Part shown: piece after piece, positions 10,007 through 23,100 of the stretch
Layout: the number at the start of each line of letters is the position of its first letter
How positions within the stretch are numbered: the first letter of the stretch is position 1
Position numbers and translations under genes: made by a program
Notes under the pieces: generated by a model
What the model saw: only the letters and a program-made list of their open reading frames with translations
What the model was told of the DNA's origin: nothing
Databases searched by the model: none
DNA from: Aristolochia californica
Taxonomy: Eukaryota; Streptophyta; Magnoliopsida; Piperales; Aristolochiaceae
DNA: 64,000 nucleotides
Direction of reading: 5' to 3'
Assembly: GCA_029961685.1 (NCBI GenBank)
Contig: JARWKL010000015.1
Coordinates: 13,762,801-13,826,800 of the forward strand

Positions 10007-13000
10007 TAAACTCTAAAATTTTCTTTTCGTCGTGATCTATTTGCCTTATATTTTTGTTTAAGAGAAAAAAAGGAGAGTGAAAACTAAAGTAGGGATTTGA
10101 AAAAAAATGAACATCCAAAATTAAAATTCACAAATGCAAAGAGAAATAATTCCAAAAATTATTTGTCATTTTTAGGGATTGTAAACTCTTTTACTTTTTT
10201 ATATATTAGGTTTTGTAATCATCAGAAAAGGGGGGGCGACTGATTTTTAAATGAGTGTTGACACTCAAACCATAAGTTATTTCTAACAAAAATTATATCT
10301 GTTATACATCATTAATCGATGAAAACCTTTACGATGATCTATGATTGTTATGTCAACTTTTTTTAAATGGGCAAAAAGTGGATTGTTTGGCTCGGGTAAA
10401 TATCCCACCGCCGTTAATTTGAGAAATTAATTTTTTCTACTCCTTGAAATTTTTGGACCATTAGGTTATTTGCATCTTCAACATGTTGCAGGTATGCATA
10501 TCCATATTTAAAACATGTTAGCAGTAATTAAAAATCTCTTTCTTATAAAATTCCAACCTATTAGGGGGTTGAACTAGTGGAATTTCCCAAACGTGGATAA
10601 CAAAACTTTGGTGTTCATTTTTAGTGCGTGAAAATTTTTTCTTCACTTACAGTTATTAAAGTTTTCAATTTTTTTCATACATAAATTCTAAAATTTTCAT
10701 TTCGTGCGATCTATTTGCCTTATATTTATTATTACGAGAAAAAAGGGAGAGTTAAAACTCAAGTTTGGATTTGAAACAAAATTGAACATCCCAAATGTAA
10801 ATTCACAAATGCAGAGAGAGATAATTCCAAAAAGTATGTGTGTTTTTTAGGGATTGTGAACTCTTTTACTTTTTTATATATTAGGTTTTTCAATTATCGA
10901 AAAAGGGGTGGCGATGGATTTTTAAATGATTGTTGAGTCTCAAACCATAAGTCATTTCTAAAAAAACTTATAGCCGTTACACATCATTCATCGATCAAAA
11001 CCTTTATGATGATCTATGTTTGTTAGGTCAGATTTTTTTAAATGGGCAAAACGTGGGTTGTTTGGCTCGGGTAAATATCCCACCGCGCGTTAACTTAAGA
11101 ATTTAATATTTTCAAACTTTTTAAAAGTTTTGAATCATTAGGTCATTTGCATCTTCAACATGTTTCTGGTATGCATATCCATATTTAAAACATGTTAGCA
11201 TCAATTAGAAATCTCTTTCTTATACAATTCCAACCTATTAGGGGGTTGTACTAGTGAAATTTCCCAAACATGGATCACAAAACTTTGTTGTTCATTTTTA
11301 GTGGGCGAAATATTTTTATTCACTTACATCTATTAAAGTTTTCAATTTTTTGCATACATAAACTCTAAAAATTTCATTTTGTTGTGATCTATTTGCCTTA
11401 TCTTTTCACTACGAGAAAAAAGGGAGAGTGAAAACTCAAGTTTGGATTCGAAAAAAAATTGAACTTCCCAAATGAAAATTCACAAATGCAGAGAGAGATA
11501 ATTCCAAAAAGTATGTGTGTTTTTTAGGGATTTTAAACTCTTTTATTTATTTAAGTATTAGGCTTTGCAATCATCGAAAAAGGGGGGGCGAGGGATTTTT
11601 AAATGAGTGTTGACTCTAATACCATAAGTTATTTCTAACAAAAATTATAGCCGTTACGCATGATTAATCGATCAAAACCTTTATGATGATCTATGATTGT
11701 TTGCTCAGCATTTTGTAAATGGTTAAAAAGTGGGTTATTTGACTCGGGTAAATATCCCACTACACGTAAAGTTGAGAATTTAATATTTTCGACTACTAGA
11801 AATTTTTGGATCATTAGGTCATTTGCATCTTCAACATGTTTCAGGCCATATTTAAAACATGTTAGTATCAATTAAAAATCTCTTTCTTATAAAATTCCAA
11901 GCCATTTGGGGGTTGTATTAGTGGAATTTACAAAACATGGATAAAAAAACTTTGGTGTTCATATTTAGTGCGTGAAAAAATTTTCTTCACTTACATTTAT
12001 TATAGTTTTCAATTTTTTGCGTATATAAACTCCAAAATTTTCTTTTTGTTGTGATCTATTTGCCTTATCTCTTTTTTTTTCTTTACAAGAAAAAAGGGAG
12101 AGTGAAAACTCAAGTTTGGATTTGAAAAAAAAGGACTATCCAGAATGGAAATTCTCAAATGAAGAGAGAGATATTTCCAAAAATTAGTTGTCATTTTTAG
12201 GGATTCTAAACTGTTTTACCTTTTTATATATTAGGTTTTGCAATCATCAAAAAAGGGAGGCGAGGGATTTTTAAATGACTATTGACTTTTAAACCATGAG
12301 TCATTTCCAACCAAAATTATAGCCGTTATGCATCATAAATCGATCAAAACCTTTACGATGATCTATGATTGTTAGGTCAGCTTTTTGTAAATGGGTAAAA
12401 AGTGGGTTGTTTGGCTTTGGTAAATATCCCACTCCACGTTAATTTGAGAATTTAATATTTTCTACTTCTCGAAATTTTTGGATCATTAGGTCATTTACAT
12501 CTTCAACATGTTACTGGCATACACATCCTTATTTAAATAATTGTTAGCATCAATTAGAAATCTCCTTCTTATAAAATTCCAAACTATTAGGGGGTTGTAC
12601 TCGTGGAATTTCCCAAACATTGATCACAAAACTTTGATGTTCATTTTTAGTGCATGAAATTTTTTTCTTCACTTACATTTATTAAAGTTTTCAATTATTT
12701 GCATACATGAAGTCTAAAATTTTGATTTCGTTGTGATCTATTTACCTTATCTTTTTTATTATGAGAAAAAAGGAGAGTGAAAACAGAAGTTTGGATTTGA
12801 AAAAAAATATAACATCCCAAATGGAAATTCACAATTTCAAAGAGAGATAATTCCAAAAACATCTGTGTTTTTGAAGGATTGTAAACACTTTTACTTTTTT
12901 TTTTATATATATGAGATTTTGCAATCATCAGAATAGGGGGGCGAGGCATTTTGAAATGAGTGTTGACTCTCAAACCATAAGTCATTTCTAACAAAACTTA

Positions 13001-14494
13001 AAGTCGTTACTCATTAATCGATCAAAAACTTTACGATGATCAATGATTGTTAGGTCAGCTTTTTGTAGAGGCAAAAAGTGGAATGTTTGGCTCGGGTAAA
13101 TCTCCCGCAACACGTTAACTTGAGAATTTAATTTTTTTCAGCTCAATGAAATTAGAGGATCATTAGGTTATTTGCATCTTCAATATGTTTCAGGCATGCA
13201 TATCGATATTTAAAACATGTTAGCATCAATTAGAAATCTCTTTCTTATAAAATTCCTAGCTGCTAGGGCGTTGTACTAACGGAATTTCCAAAACATGGAT
13301 GACAAAACTTTTGTGTTCATTTTTAGTGCCTGGAATTTTTTTCTTCACTTACATTTATTATAGTTTTCAATTTTTTGCATACTCAAACTTTAAAATTTTC
13401 ATTTCGTTGTGATCTCTTTGCCTAATCTTTTTGTTTACGAGAAAAAAAGGAGAGTGAAAACTCAATTTTGGACTTGAAAAAAAATTGAACATCCAAAAAG
13501 GAAATTTACAAATATAGAGAGAGATAATTCCAAAAAGTATCTGTCGTTTTTAGGGATTGTAAACTCTTTTACTTTTTTATATGTTAGGTTTTGCAATCAA
13601 CAAAAATGGAGGGGGGGATTTTTGAATGAGTGTTGATTCTCAAACCATAAGTCATTTCACTATAGCCATTACGCATCATTAATCAATCAAAAACCTTACG
13701 ATGATCTATGATTTTTAGGTCAGCATTTTGTAAATGGGCAAAGAGTGGGTTGTTTGGCTCAGGCAAATATCCCATTGCACGTTAACTGAGATTTGAATTT
13801 TTTCTACTCCTTGAAATTTTCGGATAATTAGGTCATTTGCATCTTCAACATGTTTCAGGCATGCATATCCATATTTATAACATGTTAGGATCAAATAGAA
13901 ATCTTTTTCTTATAAAATTCCAACCAATTAGGGGGTTATACTAGATGAATTTCCCATAAAAGGATAACAAAACTTTGGTGCATAGTTTTAGCGCGTGAAA
14001 TTTTTTTCTTCACTTACATTTTTTATAGTTTTCAAATTTTTGCATAGATAAATTTTAATATTTTCATTTCGTTGTGATCTATTTGCCTTATCTTTTTCTT
14101 TACAAGAAAAAAGGGAGAGTGAAAACAAAATTTTGGATTTGAAAAAAAAATGAACATCCAAAAAAACTGGGTTGTTTGGCTAGGTTAAATATCCCACTTC
14201 ACATTAACTTGAGAATTTAATTCTTTCTACTTCTTGAAATTTTTGGATCATTAGGTCATTTGCATCTTCAACATGTTTCAGACATGCATATCCATATTTA
14301 AAACATGTAAGGATCAAATAGAAAACTCTTTCTTATAAAATTTCAAACCATTATGGGGTTGTACTACTGGAATGTCCCAAACATGGATATAAAAATATTG
14401 GTGTTCAATTTTAGAGCGTGAAATTTTTTTCTTCACTTATATTTATTATTATTTTAAATTTTTTACATATATAAAATCTAAAATTTTCTTTTCT

Positions 14495-17400
14495 TTGTGA
14501 TTTATTTGCCTTATCTTTTTATTATGAGAAAAAGTGGAAACTCAAGTTTGGATTTGAAAAAATATTGAACATCCAAAATGGAAATGGACAAATGCAGAGA
14601 GAGATAATTCCAAAAAGTATGTGTAATTTTTAGTGATTGTAAACTCTTTTAGTTTTTTATATATTAGGTTTTGCAATCATCGCAAAGGGGGGGCAAGGGA
14701 TTTTTAACTGAGTGTTGAATCCCAAGCCATATGTCATTTCTAAAACAGATTATACGCATTACGCATCATTAATCGATCAAAACCTTTACGATGACCTACG
14801 ATAGTTAGGTCATCTTTTTCTAAATGGGCAAAAAGTGGGTTGTTTGGCTCGTGTAAATATCCCACCGCATGTTAACTTGAGATTTAAATTTTTTCTACTC
14901 CTTGAAAATTTTGGATCATTAGGTCATTTGCATCTTCAACATGTTTCAGGCATGCATATCCATATTTAAAACATGTTAGGATCAATTATAAATCTCTTTC
15001 CTATAAAATTTCAAGCTATTAGGGGGTTGTACTAGTGGAATTTCCCAAACATGGATAACAAAACTTTTGTTTTTATTTTTAGTGTGTGAAATTTTTTTTT
15101 TCACTTATATTTATTATACTTTTCAATTTTGTGCATACATAAACTCTAAAATTTCCTTTTCGTTGTGATTTATTTGCCTTATATTTTTTATTACGAGAAA
15201 AAGGGAAAGTGGAAACTCAAGTTTGGATTTGAAAAAATATTCAACATCCAAATGGAAATGTACAAATGCCGAGAGAGATAATTCCAAAAAGTATGTGTGA
15301 TTTTTAGGGATTGTAAACTCTTTTAGTTTTTTATATATTAGGTTCTGCAATCATCAGAAAAGGGGTGGCGATTGATTTTTACCTGAGTGTTGACTCCCAA
15401 ACCATAAGTCATTTGTAACAAAAATTATAGCCGTTACGCATCATTAATCGATCATAAACTTTACAATGATCTATGATTGTTAGGTATGCTTTTTTGTAAA
15501 TGGGCAAAAAGTAGGTTGTTTGGTTCGGGTAAATATCCCACTGCACGTTAACTTGAAATTTTAATTTTTCTACTGTTTGAAATTTTTGAATAATTAGTTC
15601 ATTTTCATCTTCCACATGCTTCATGCATGAATATCCATATTTAAAACATGTTAGGATCAATTAGAAAACATTTTCTTATAAAATTCAAAGCTATTAGAGG
15701 GTTGTACCAGTGGAATTTCCCAAACATGGATCACAAAACTTTAGTGTTCATTTTTAGTGTGTGAAATTTTTTCTTCACATACATTTATTATAGTTTTTAA
15801 TTTTTTGCATACATAAACTCTAAAAATATCATTTCATTGAGATCTATTTGCCTTATCTTTTTTATTACGAGAAAATAGGAAAAGTGTAAACTTAAGTTTG
15901 AATTTGAAAAAAAAATAATATTTATAAAGGAAATGCACAAATGAAGAGATATATAATGCCAAAAAGTATGTGTGATTTTTTGGGATTGAAATTTTTTTTA
16001 TTTTTATATATATTTGGTTTTATAATGGGGGCAAGGGATTTTTAACTGAGTGTTGACTCCCAAACCATAAGTCATTCCTTACAAACATTATAGCTGTTAT
16101 GCATCATTAATCGATCAAAACCTGTACGATTATCAATGATTGTTAGGTCAGCTTTTTATAAATGGGCAAAAAGTGGGTTGTTTGGCTTGGGTAAACATCC
16201 CAGAGGACGTTAACTTGAGAATTTAATTTTTTTTGCTCCTTTAAATTTTGGGATGATTAGGTCATTTGCATCTTCAACATGTTTCAGGCATGCATATCCA
16301 TATTTAAAACATGTTAGGATGAATTAGAAATCTCTTTCTTATAAAATTCCAAGCTATTAGGGGGTTGTGTGGAATTGCCCAAACAAGGATAACAAAACAT
16401 TGGTGTTCATTTTTAGTGTGTGAAAAGTTTTTCTTCACTTAAATTTATTACAGTTTTCATTTTTTTACATACTTAAACTCTACAATTTTCATTTCGTTGT
16501 GATCTATTTGCCTTATCTTTTTTAGTATGAGAAGAAAGGGAAAGTGGAAACTCAAGTTTGGATTTGAAAAAAAATTGAACATCCAAAATGGAAATGTACA
16601 AATGCTTAGAGAGACAATAAGTATGTGTGATGTTTAGGGATTGTAAACCCTTTTAGTTTTTTATATATTAGATTTTCCAATCATCGGAAAAGGGGTGGCG
16701 AGGGATTTTGACTCCCAAACCATAAGTCATTTCTAACAAAATTTATAGCTGTAACACATCATTAATCGATCACAACCTTTACAATGATCTATAACTGTTA
16801 GGTTTGCTTTTTGTAAATGGGCAAAAATTGGGTTGTTTGGTTCGAATAAATATCCCACCTCACGTTAACTTGAGATTTTAATTTTTTCTACTCGAAATTT
16901 TTGGATCATTAGGTCATTTGCATCTTCAACATGTTTCGGGCATGCATATCAATGTTTAAAACATGTTAGGATCATTTAGAAATCTCTTTCTTATATAATT
17001 CAGAGCTATTAAGGGGTTGTACTAGTGGAGTTTCCCAAACATGAAAACAAAACTTTGGTGTTCATTTTTAATGCATGAAAATTTTTCTATCTTACATTTA
17101 TTATAGTTTTCAATTTTTTGCATACATAAACTCTAAATTTTTCATTTTGTTGTTATCTATTTTCCATATCCTTTTGTTTACGAGAAAAAAGGGATACTTA
17201 AAACTCAAGTTTGGATTTGAAAATAAATTGAACATCCAAAATGGAAATGCACATATGCCGAGAGAGATAATTCTAAAAGGTATGTGTGATTTTTAGGCAC
17301 TGTAAACTCTTTTCGTCGCGATTTATTGGCCTTATCTTTTTTATTTTGAGAAAAAGGGAAAGTGGAAACTCAAGTTTGGATTTGAAAAAATATTTAACAT

Positions 17401-20090
17401 CCAAAATGGAAATGGACAAATGTTGAGAGAGATAATTCCAAAAAGTATGAGTGATTTTTAGTGATTGTAAACTCTTTTAGTTTTTTATATATTAGGTTTT
17501 GCAATCATCGGAAAAGGGGGGGCGAGGGATTTTTAACTGAGTGTTGACTCCCAAACCATATGTCATTTCCAAAAAACATTATAGGTGTTGCGCATCTTTA
17601 ATCGATCAATTAGGTCATCATTTTGTAAATATCCCACCGCACGTTAACTTGAGATTTAAATTTTTTCTACTCCTTGAAAATTTTGTACCATTAGGTCATT
17701 TGCATCTTCAACATGTTTAAGGCATGCATATCCATATTTAAAACATGTTAGGATCAATTAGAAATCTCTTTCGTATAAAATTTCAAGCTATTAAGGGGTT
17801 GTACTAGTGCATTTTCCCAAACATGGATAACAAAACTTTGGTTTTCATTTTTAGTGCGTGAAATGTTTTTCTTCACTTATATTTATTATAGTTTTCAACT
17901 TTGTGCATACATAAACTCTAAAATTTCCTTTTCGTTGTGATTTATTTGCCTTATATTTTTTATTACCAGAAAAAGGGAAAGTGGAAACTGAAGTTTGGAT
18001 TTGAAAAAATATTGAACATCCAAATGGAAATGTACAAATGCTGAGAGAGATAATTCCAAAAAGTATGTGTGATTTTTAGAGATTGTAAACTCTTTTAGTT
18101 TTTTATATATAAGGTTCTACAATCATCGGAAAAGGGGTGGCGATTGATTTTTACCTGAGTGTTGACTCCCAAACCATAAGTCATTTCCAAAAAAAATTAT
18201 AGCCGTTATGCATCATTAATCGATCATAACCTTTACAATGATCTATGATTGTTAGGTATGCTTTTTGTAAATGGGCAAAAAGTAGGTTGTTTGGTTCGGG
18301 TAAATATCCCACCGCAGGTTAACTTGAGATTTTAATTTTTTCTACTGCTTGAAATTTTTGAATAATTAGGTCATTTGCATCTTCCACATGTTTCATGCAT
18401 GAATATCCATATTTAAAACATGTTAGGATCAATTAGAAAACACTTTCTTATAAAATTCAAAACTATTAGAGGATTGTACGAGTGGAATTTCCCAAACATG
18501 GATCACAAAACTTTGGTGTTCATTTTTAGTGTGTGAAATTTTTTTCTTCACATACATTTATTATAGTTTTAAATTTTTTGCATACATAAAATCTAAAAAT
18601 ATCATTTCATTGCGATCTATTTTCCTTATCTTTTTTATTACGAGAAAAAAGGGAAAGTGTAAACTTGAGTTTGAATTTGAAAAAAAAAAAAACATTCATA
18701 AAGGAAATGCACAAATGAAGAGAGATATAATGCCAAAAAGTATGTGTGATTTTTTGGGATTGAAATTTTTTTTATTTTTATATATATTTTGTTTTGCAAT
18801 GGGGGCAAGGGATTTTTAACTGAGTGTCGACTCCCAAACCATAAGTCATTCCTTACAAACATTATAGATGTTATGCATAATTAATCGATCAAAACCTGTA
18901 CGATTATCAATGATTGTTAGGTCAGCTTTTTTTAAATGGGCAAAAAGTGGGTTGTTTGGCTTGGGCAAACATCCTAGAGCACATTAACTTGAGAATTTAA
19001 TTTTTTTTGTTCCTTTAAATTTTGGGATCATTAGGTCATTTGCCTCTTCAACATGTTTTAGGCATGCATATCCATATTTAACACATGTTAGGATGGATTA
19101 GAAATCTCTTTCTTATAAAATTCAAAGCTATTAGGGGGTTGTACAAGTGGAATTGCCCAAACAAGGATAACAAAACTTTGGTGTTCATTTTTAGTGTGTG
19201 AAAAGTTTTTCTTCATTTACATTTATTATAGTTTTCATTTTTTCTGCATACTTCAACTCTACAATTTTCATTTCGTTGTGATCTATTTGCCTTATCATTT
19301 TTAGTACGAGAAGAAAGGGAAACTGGAAACTCAAGTTTGGATTTGAAAAAAAATTGAACATCCAAAATGGAAATGTACAAATGCTTAGAGAGACAATAAG
19401 TATGTGTGATGTTTAGGGATTGTAAAACCTTTTAGTTTTTTATATATTACTTTTTGCAATCATCGGAAAAGGGGTGGCGAGGGATTTTGACTCCCAAACC
19501 ATAAGTCATTTCTAACAAAATTTATAGCTGTAACGAATCATTAATCGATCACAACCTTTGCAATGATCTATGATTGTTAGGTTTGCTTTTTGTTAATGGG
19601 CAAAAATTGGGTTGTTTGGTTCGGATGTATATCCCACCGCACGTTAACTTGAGATTTTAATTTTTTCTACTCGAAATTTTTGGATCATTAGGTCATTAGC
19701 ATCTTCAACATGTTTTGAGCATGCATATAAATATTTAAAACATGTTAGGATCAATTAGAAATCTCTTTCTTATAAAATTCAGAGCTATTAAGGGGTTGTA
19801 CTAGTGGAGTTTCCCAAAGATGAAAACAAAACTTTGGTGTTCATTTTTAATGCGTGAAAATTTTTTCTATCTTACATTTATTATATTTTTCAATTTTTTG
19901 CATACATAAACTCTAAATTTTTCATTTTTTTGTGATCTATTTGCCAAATCCTTTTGTTTACGAGAAAAAAGGGATACTGAAATCTCAAGTTTGGATTTGA
20001 AAAAAAATTAAACATCCAAAATGGAAATGCACATATGCCGAGAGAGATAATTCTAAAAGGTATGTGTGATTTTTAAGGATTGTAAACTCT
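14495..20090 (+). repeat. Duplicated four-monomer higher-order unit (~2.78 kb x 2)
   Basis: Variant features occur twice in the same order. A monomer lacking most of the G-site with gggattgaaattttttttat lies at about 15967 and 18741 (offset 2774). A monomer with atgcttagagagacaataagt lies at 16611 and 19390 (offset 2779). Another has only ctatcttacatt and ttctaaaaggtatgtgtga, at about 17090 and 19868. The junction at about 17311-17316 jumps from aactctttt straight into cgtcgcgatttattgg, skipping most of a monomer. That looks like an illegitimate exchange at a short T-rich match. Confidence 0.8.
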
Positions 20091-20104
20091 TTTAGTTTTT
20101 TATA

Positions 20105-20139
20105 GGGGGGGGGGGGGGGGGGGGGGGGGGAGGGGGGGG
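20105..20139 (+). repeat. Poly(G) tract, 26 + 8 bases with one A
   Basis: Expanded monomer G-site. Here the usual TATTAGGTTTTGCAATCATC segment before it is missing and the G run follows ttttttata directly, so the expansion is joined to a small deletion. Confidence 0.85.
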
Positions 20140-23100
20140 TGAGGCATTTTTAACTGAGTGTTGACTCCCAAACTTAAGCCATTTCTTACAAAAATTATAG
20201 CCGTTACGCATAATTAATCGATAGAAACCTTTACGATGATCTATGATTGTTAGGTTAGCCTTTTGTAAATGGGCAAAAAGTTGGTTGTTTGGCTCTAGTA
20301 AATATCCCACCCTACGTTAACTTGAGAATTTAATTTTTTCTACTCAAATTTTTTGGATCATTTGGTCATTTGCATCGGCAAGCATATCCATATTTAAAAC
20401 ATGTTAGGATCTATTAGAAATCTCTTTCTTATAAAATTCCAAGCTAGTAGGGGGGTTGTACTTGTGGAATTTCCCAAAAATGGATAACAAAACTTTGGCG
20501 TTCATTTTTAATGCGTGAAATTTTTTTATTCTCTTACATTTATTATAGTTTTCAATTTTTTGCATACAAAAACACTAAAATTTTCATTTCGTAATGTTCT
20601 ATTTGCCTTATTTTTTTATTTACGAGAAAAAAGGGAGAGCGAAAAGTCAAGTTTGGATTTGAAAAAAAATTGAACATCCAAAATGGAAATGCACAAATGT
20701 AGAGAGAGATAATTCCAAAACGTATCATTGATTTATAGGGATTGTAAACTATTTTAGTTTTTTATATATTAGGTTTTGCAATCATCGAAAAAGGGGGGTG
20801 AGAGATTTTTAACTGAGCATTGACTCCCAAACTATAAATCATTTCTAACAAAAATTATAGCCGTTACGCATCATTAATTGATCAAAACTATTACGATGAT
20901 GCTTGATGTTCGGTCTATTTTTTGTAAATGGGCAAAAGGTGGGATGTTTGGCTCGGTTAAATATCGCTCCGCACGTTAACTTTAGATTTTAATTATTTCT
21001 ACTCCTTGAAATTTTTGGTTCATTAAGTCATTTGCATCTTCAATATGTTTCAGGCATGCATATCGATATTTAAAACATGTTAGGATCAATTAGAAATCTC
21101 TTTCTTATAAAATTCCAAGCTATTAGGGGCTTGTACTAGTGGAATTTCCCAAATATTGATCACAAAACTTTGGTGTTCATTTTTAGTGCGTGAAAATTTT
21201 TTCTTCACTTATATTTATTATAGTTTTTAATTTTTTGCATATATAAACTCCAAAATTTTCATTTTGTTGCCTTATCTTTTTTATTAGAAGAAAAGGGGAA
21301 ATTGAAAACTCATGTTTGGATTTGAAAAAAAAATTAACATCCAAAATGGAAATGCACAAATACAGAGTGATATAATTCCAAAAAGTATGTGTGATTTTTA
21401 CGAATTGTAAACCCTATTAGTTTTTTATATATTAGGTTTTTTAAACATTGGAAAAAGGAGGGACGAGGGATTTTTAACTGACTATTGACTTCCAATCCAT
21501 AAGTCATTTCTTACTAAAATTATAGCTATTATGCATCATTAATCGATCAAAACCCTTACGATGATCTATGATTGTTAGGTCAGCTTTTCGTAAATGGGCA
21601 GAAAGTTGGTTGTTTGGCTCGGGTAAATGTCCCACCTCACATTAACTCTAGAATTTAATTTTTTCTACTCTTTGAATTTTTTTTTATCATTAGCTCATTT
21701 GGATCTTCAACATGTTTTAGGCATGCATATCCATATTTCAAACATGTTAGGAACAATTAGAAATCTATTTCTTATAAAATACCAACCTTTTAGGTGGTTG
21801 TACTAGTGGAATTTCCAAAACATGGATCACAAAACTTTGGTGTTCATTTTAGTGCGTGAAAATCTTTTCTTCACTTACTTTTATTATAGTTTTTAATTTT
21901 TTGCATACATAAACTCTTAAATTTTCATTTCATTGTGATCTATTTTTCTTATATTTTTTATTGCAATAAAAAAGGGAAAGTGAAAACTCAAGTTTGGATT
22001 TGAAAAAAAACATTAACATCCAAAAATGAAATGCTCAAATGCAGAGGGAGATTATTCCAAAAACTGTGTGTAATTCTAAGCGATTGAAAACTCTTTTATT
22101 TTTTTCTATATAACGTTTTACAATCATCGGAAAAGGGTGGGTGTGTTCATTTTTAGTGTGTGAAATTTTTTTCTTCACTTACATTTATTATATTTTTCAT
22201 TTTTTTGCGTACATAAACTCTAAAAATTTCTTTTCGTTGTCATCTATTTGCCTTATTGTTTAGTTTACGAGAAAAAGAGAGACTGAAAACTCTAGTTTGG
22301 ATTTGAAAAAAACTTGAACATCCAAATGGAAAAGCACAAATGCAGAGAGAGATAATTCCAAAAAGTATGTGTGAGTTTTAGGGATTGAAAACTCTTTTAG
22401 TTATTATATATTAGGTTTTGAAATCATTAGAAAAGGGGGGTGAGGGATTTTTAACTAAGTGTTGACTCCAGAAAAGAAAGTAATTTTTACAAAATTTATA
22501 GCCATTACGCATCATTAATCGATCAGCTTTTTGTAAATGGGCAAAAAGTTGGTTGTTTGGCTCAGGTAAATATCCCACCGCACGTTAACTTGAGAATTTA
22601 ATTTTTTCTACTCCTTGAAATTTTTGGATCATTAGGTCATTTGCATCTTGAACATGTCTCAGGCATGCATATCCATACTTAAAACATGTTAGGATCAATT
22701 AGAAATCTCTTTCTAATAAAATTCCAAGCTATTATGGGTTGTACTAGTGGTATTTCCGAAACATGGATAACAAAACTTTGGTGTTTGTTTTTAGTGCGTG
22801 TAAAGTTTTTCTTCACTTACATTTATTATAGTTTTCAATTTTGTGCATACATAAACTCTAAAATTTTCATTTCGTGCGAATAATTTGCCTTATCTTTTTG
22901 TTTACGAGAAAAAAGTGAGAGCGAAAACACAAGTTTGGATTTGAAAAAAAATTGAACGTCCAAAATGGAAATGCCCAAATGCAGAGAGAGATAATTCAAA
23001 AAAGTGCATGTGATTTTTGGGGTTGTAAACTCTTTTAATTTTTTATATATTAGGTTTTGCAATCATCGAAAAAGGGGGGCGTGGGATTTTTAACTGTTGA

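Larger units (their letters stand above)
6872..10867 (+). repeat. ~2.0 kb tandem duplication (6872-8880 and 8881-10867)
   Basis: Two adjacent, nearly identical copies each hold a poly(G) site, a TRIM-like array and about 0.85 kb of satellite. Matching points are offset by 2009 bp upstream of the G run and 1987 bp downstream of it. The difference is explained by the 53 versus 33 base G runs. The TRIM portions differ at only a few positions per 100 bases or fewer by eye. The duplication is therefore younger than the divergence between ordinary monomers. It probably arose by unequal exchange within the array. Confidence 0.9.
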
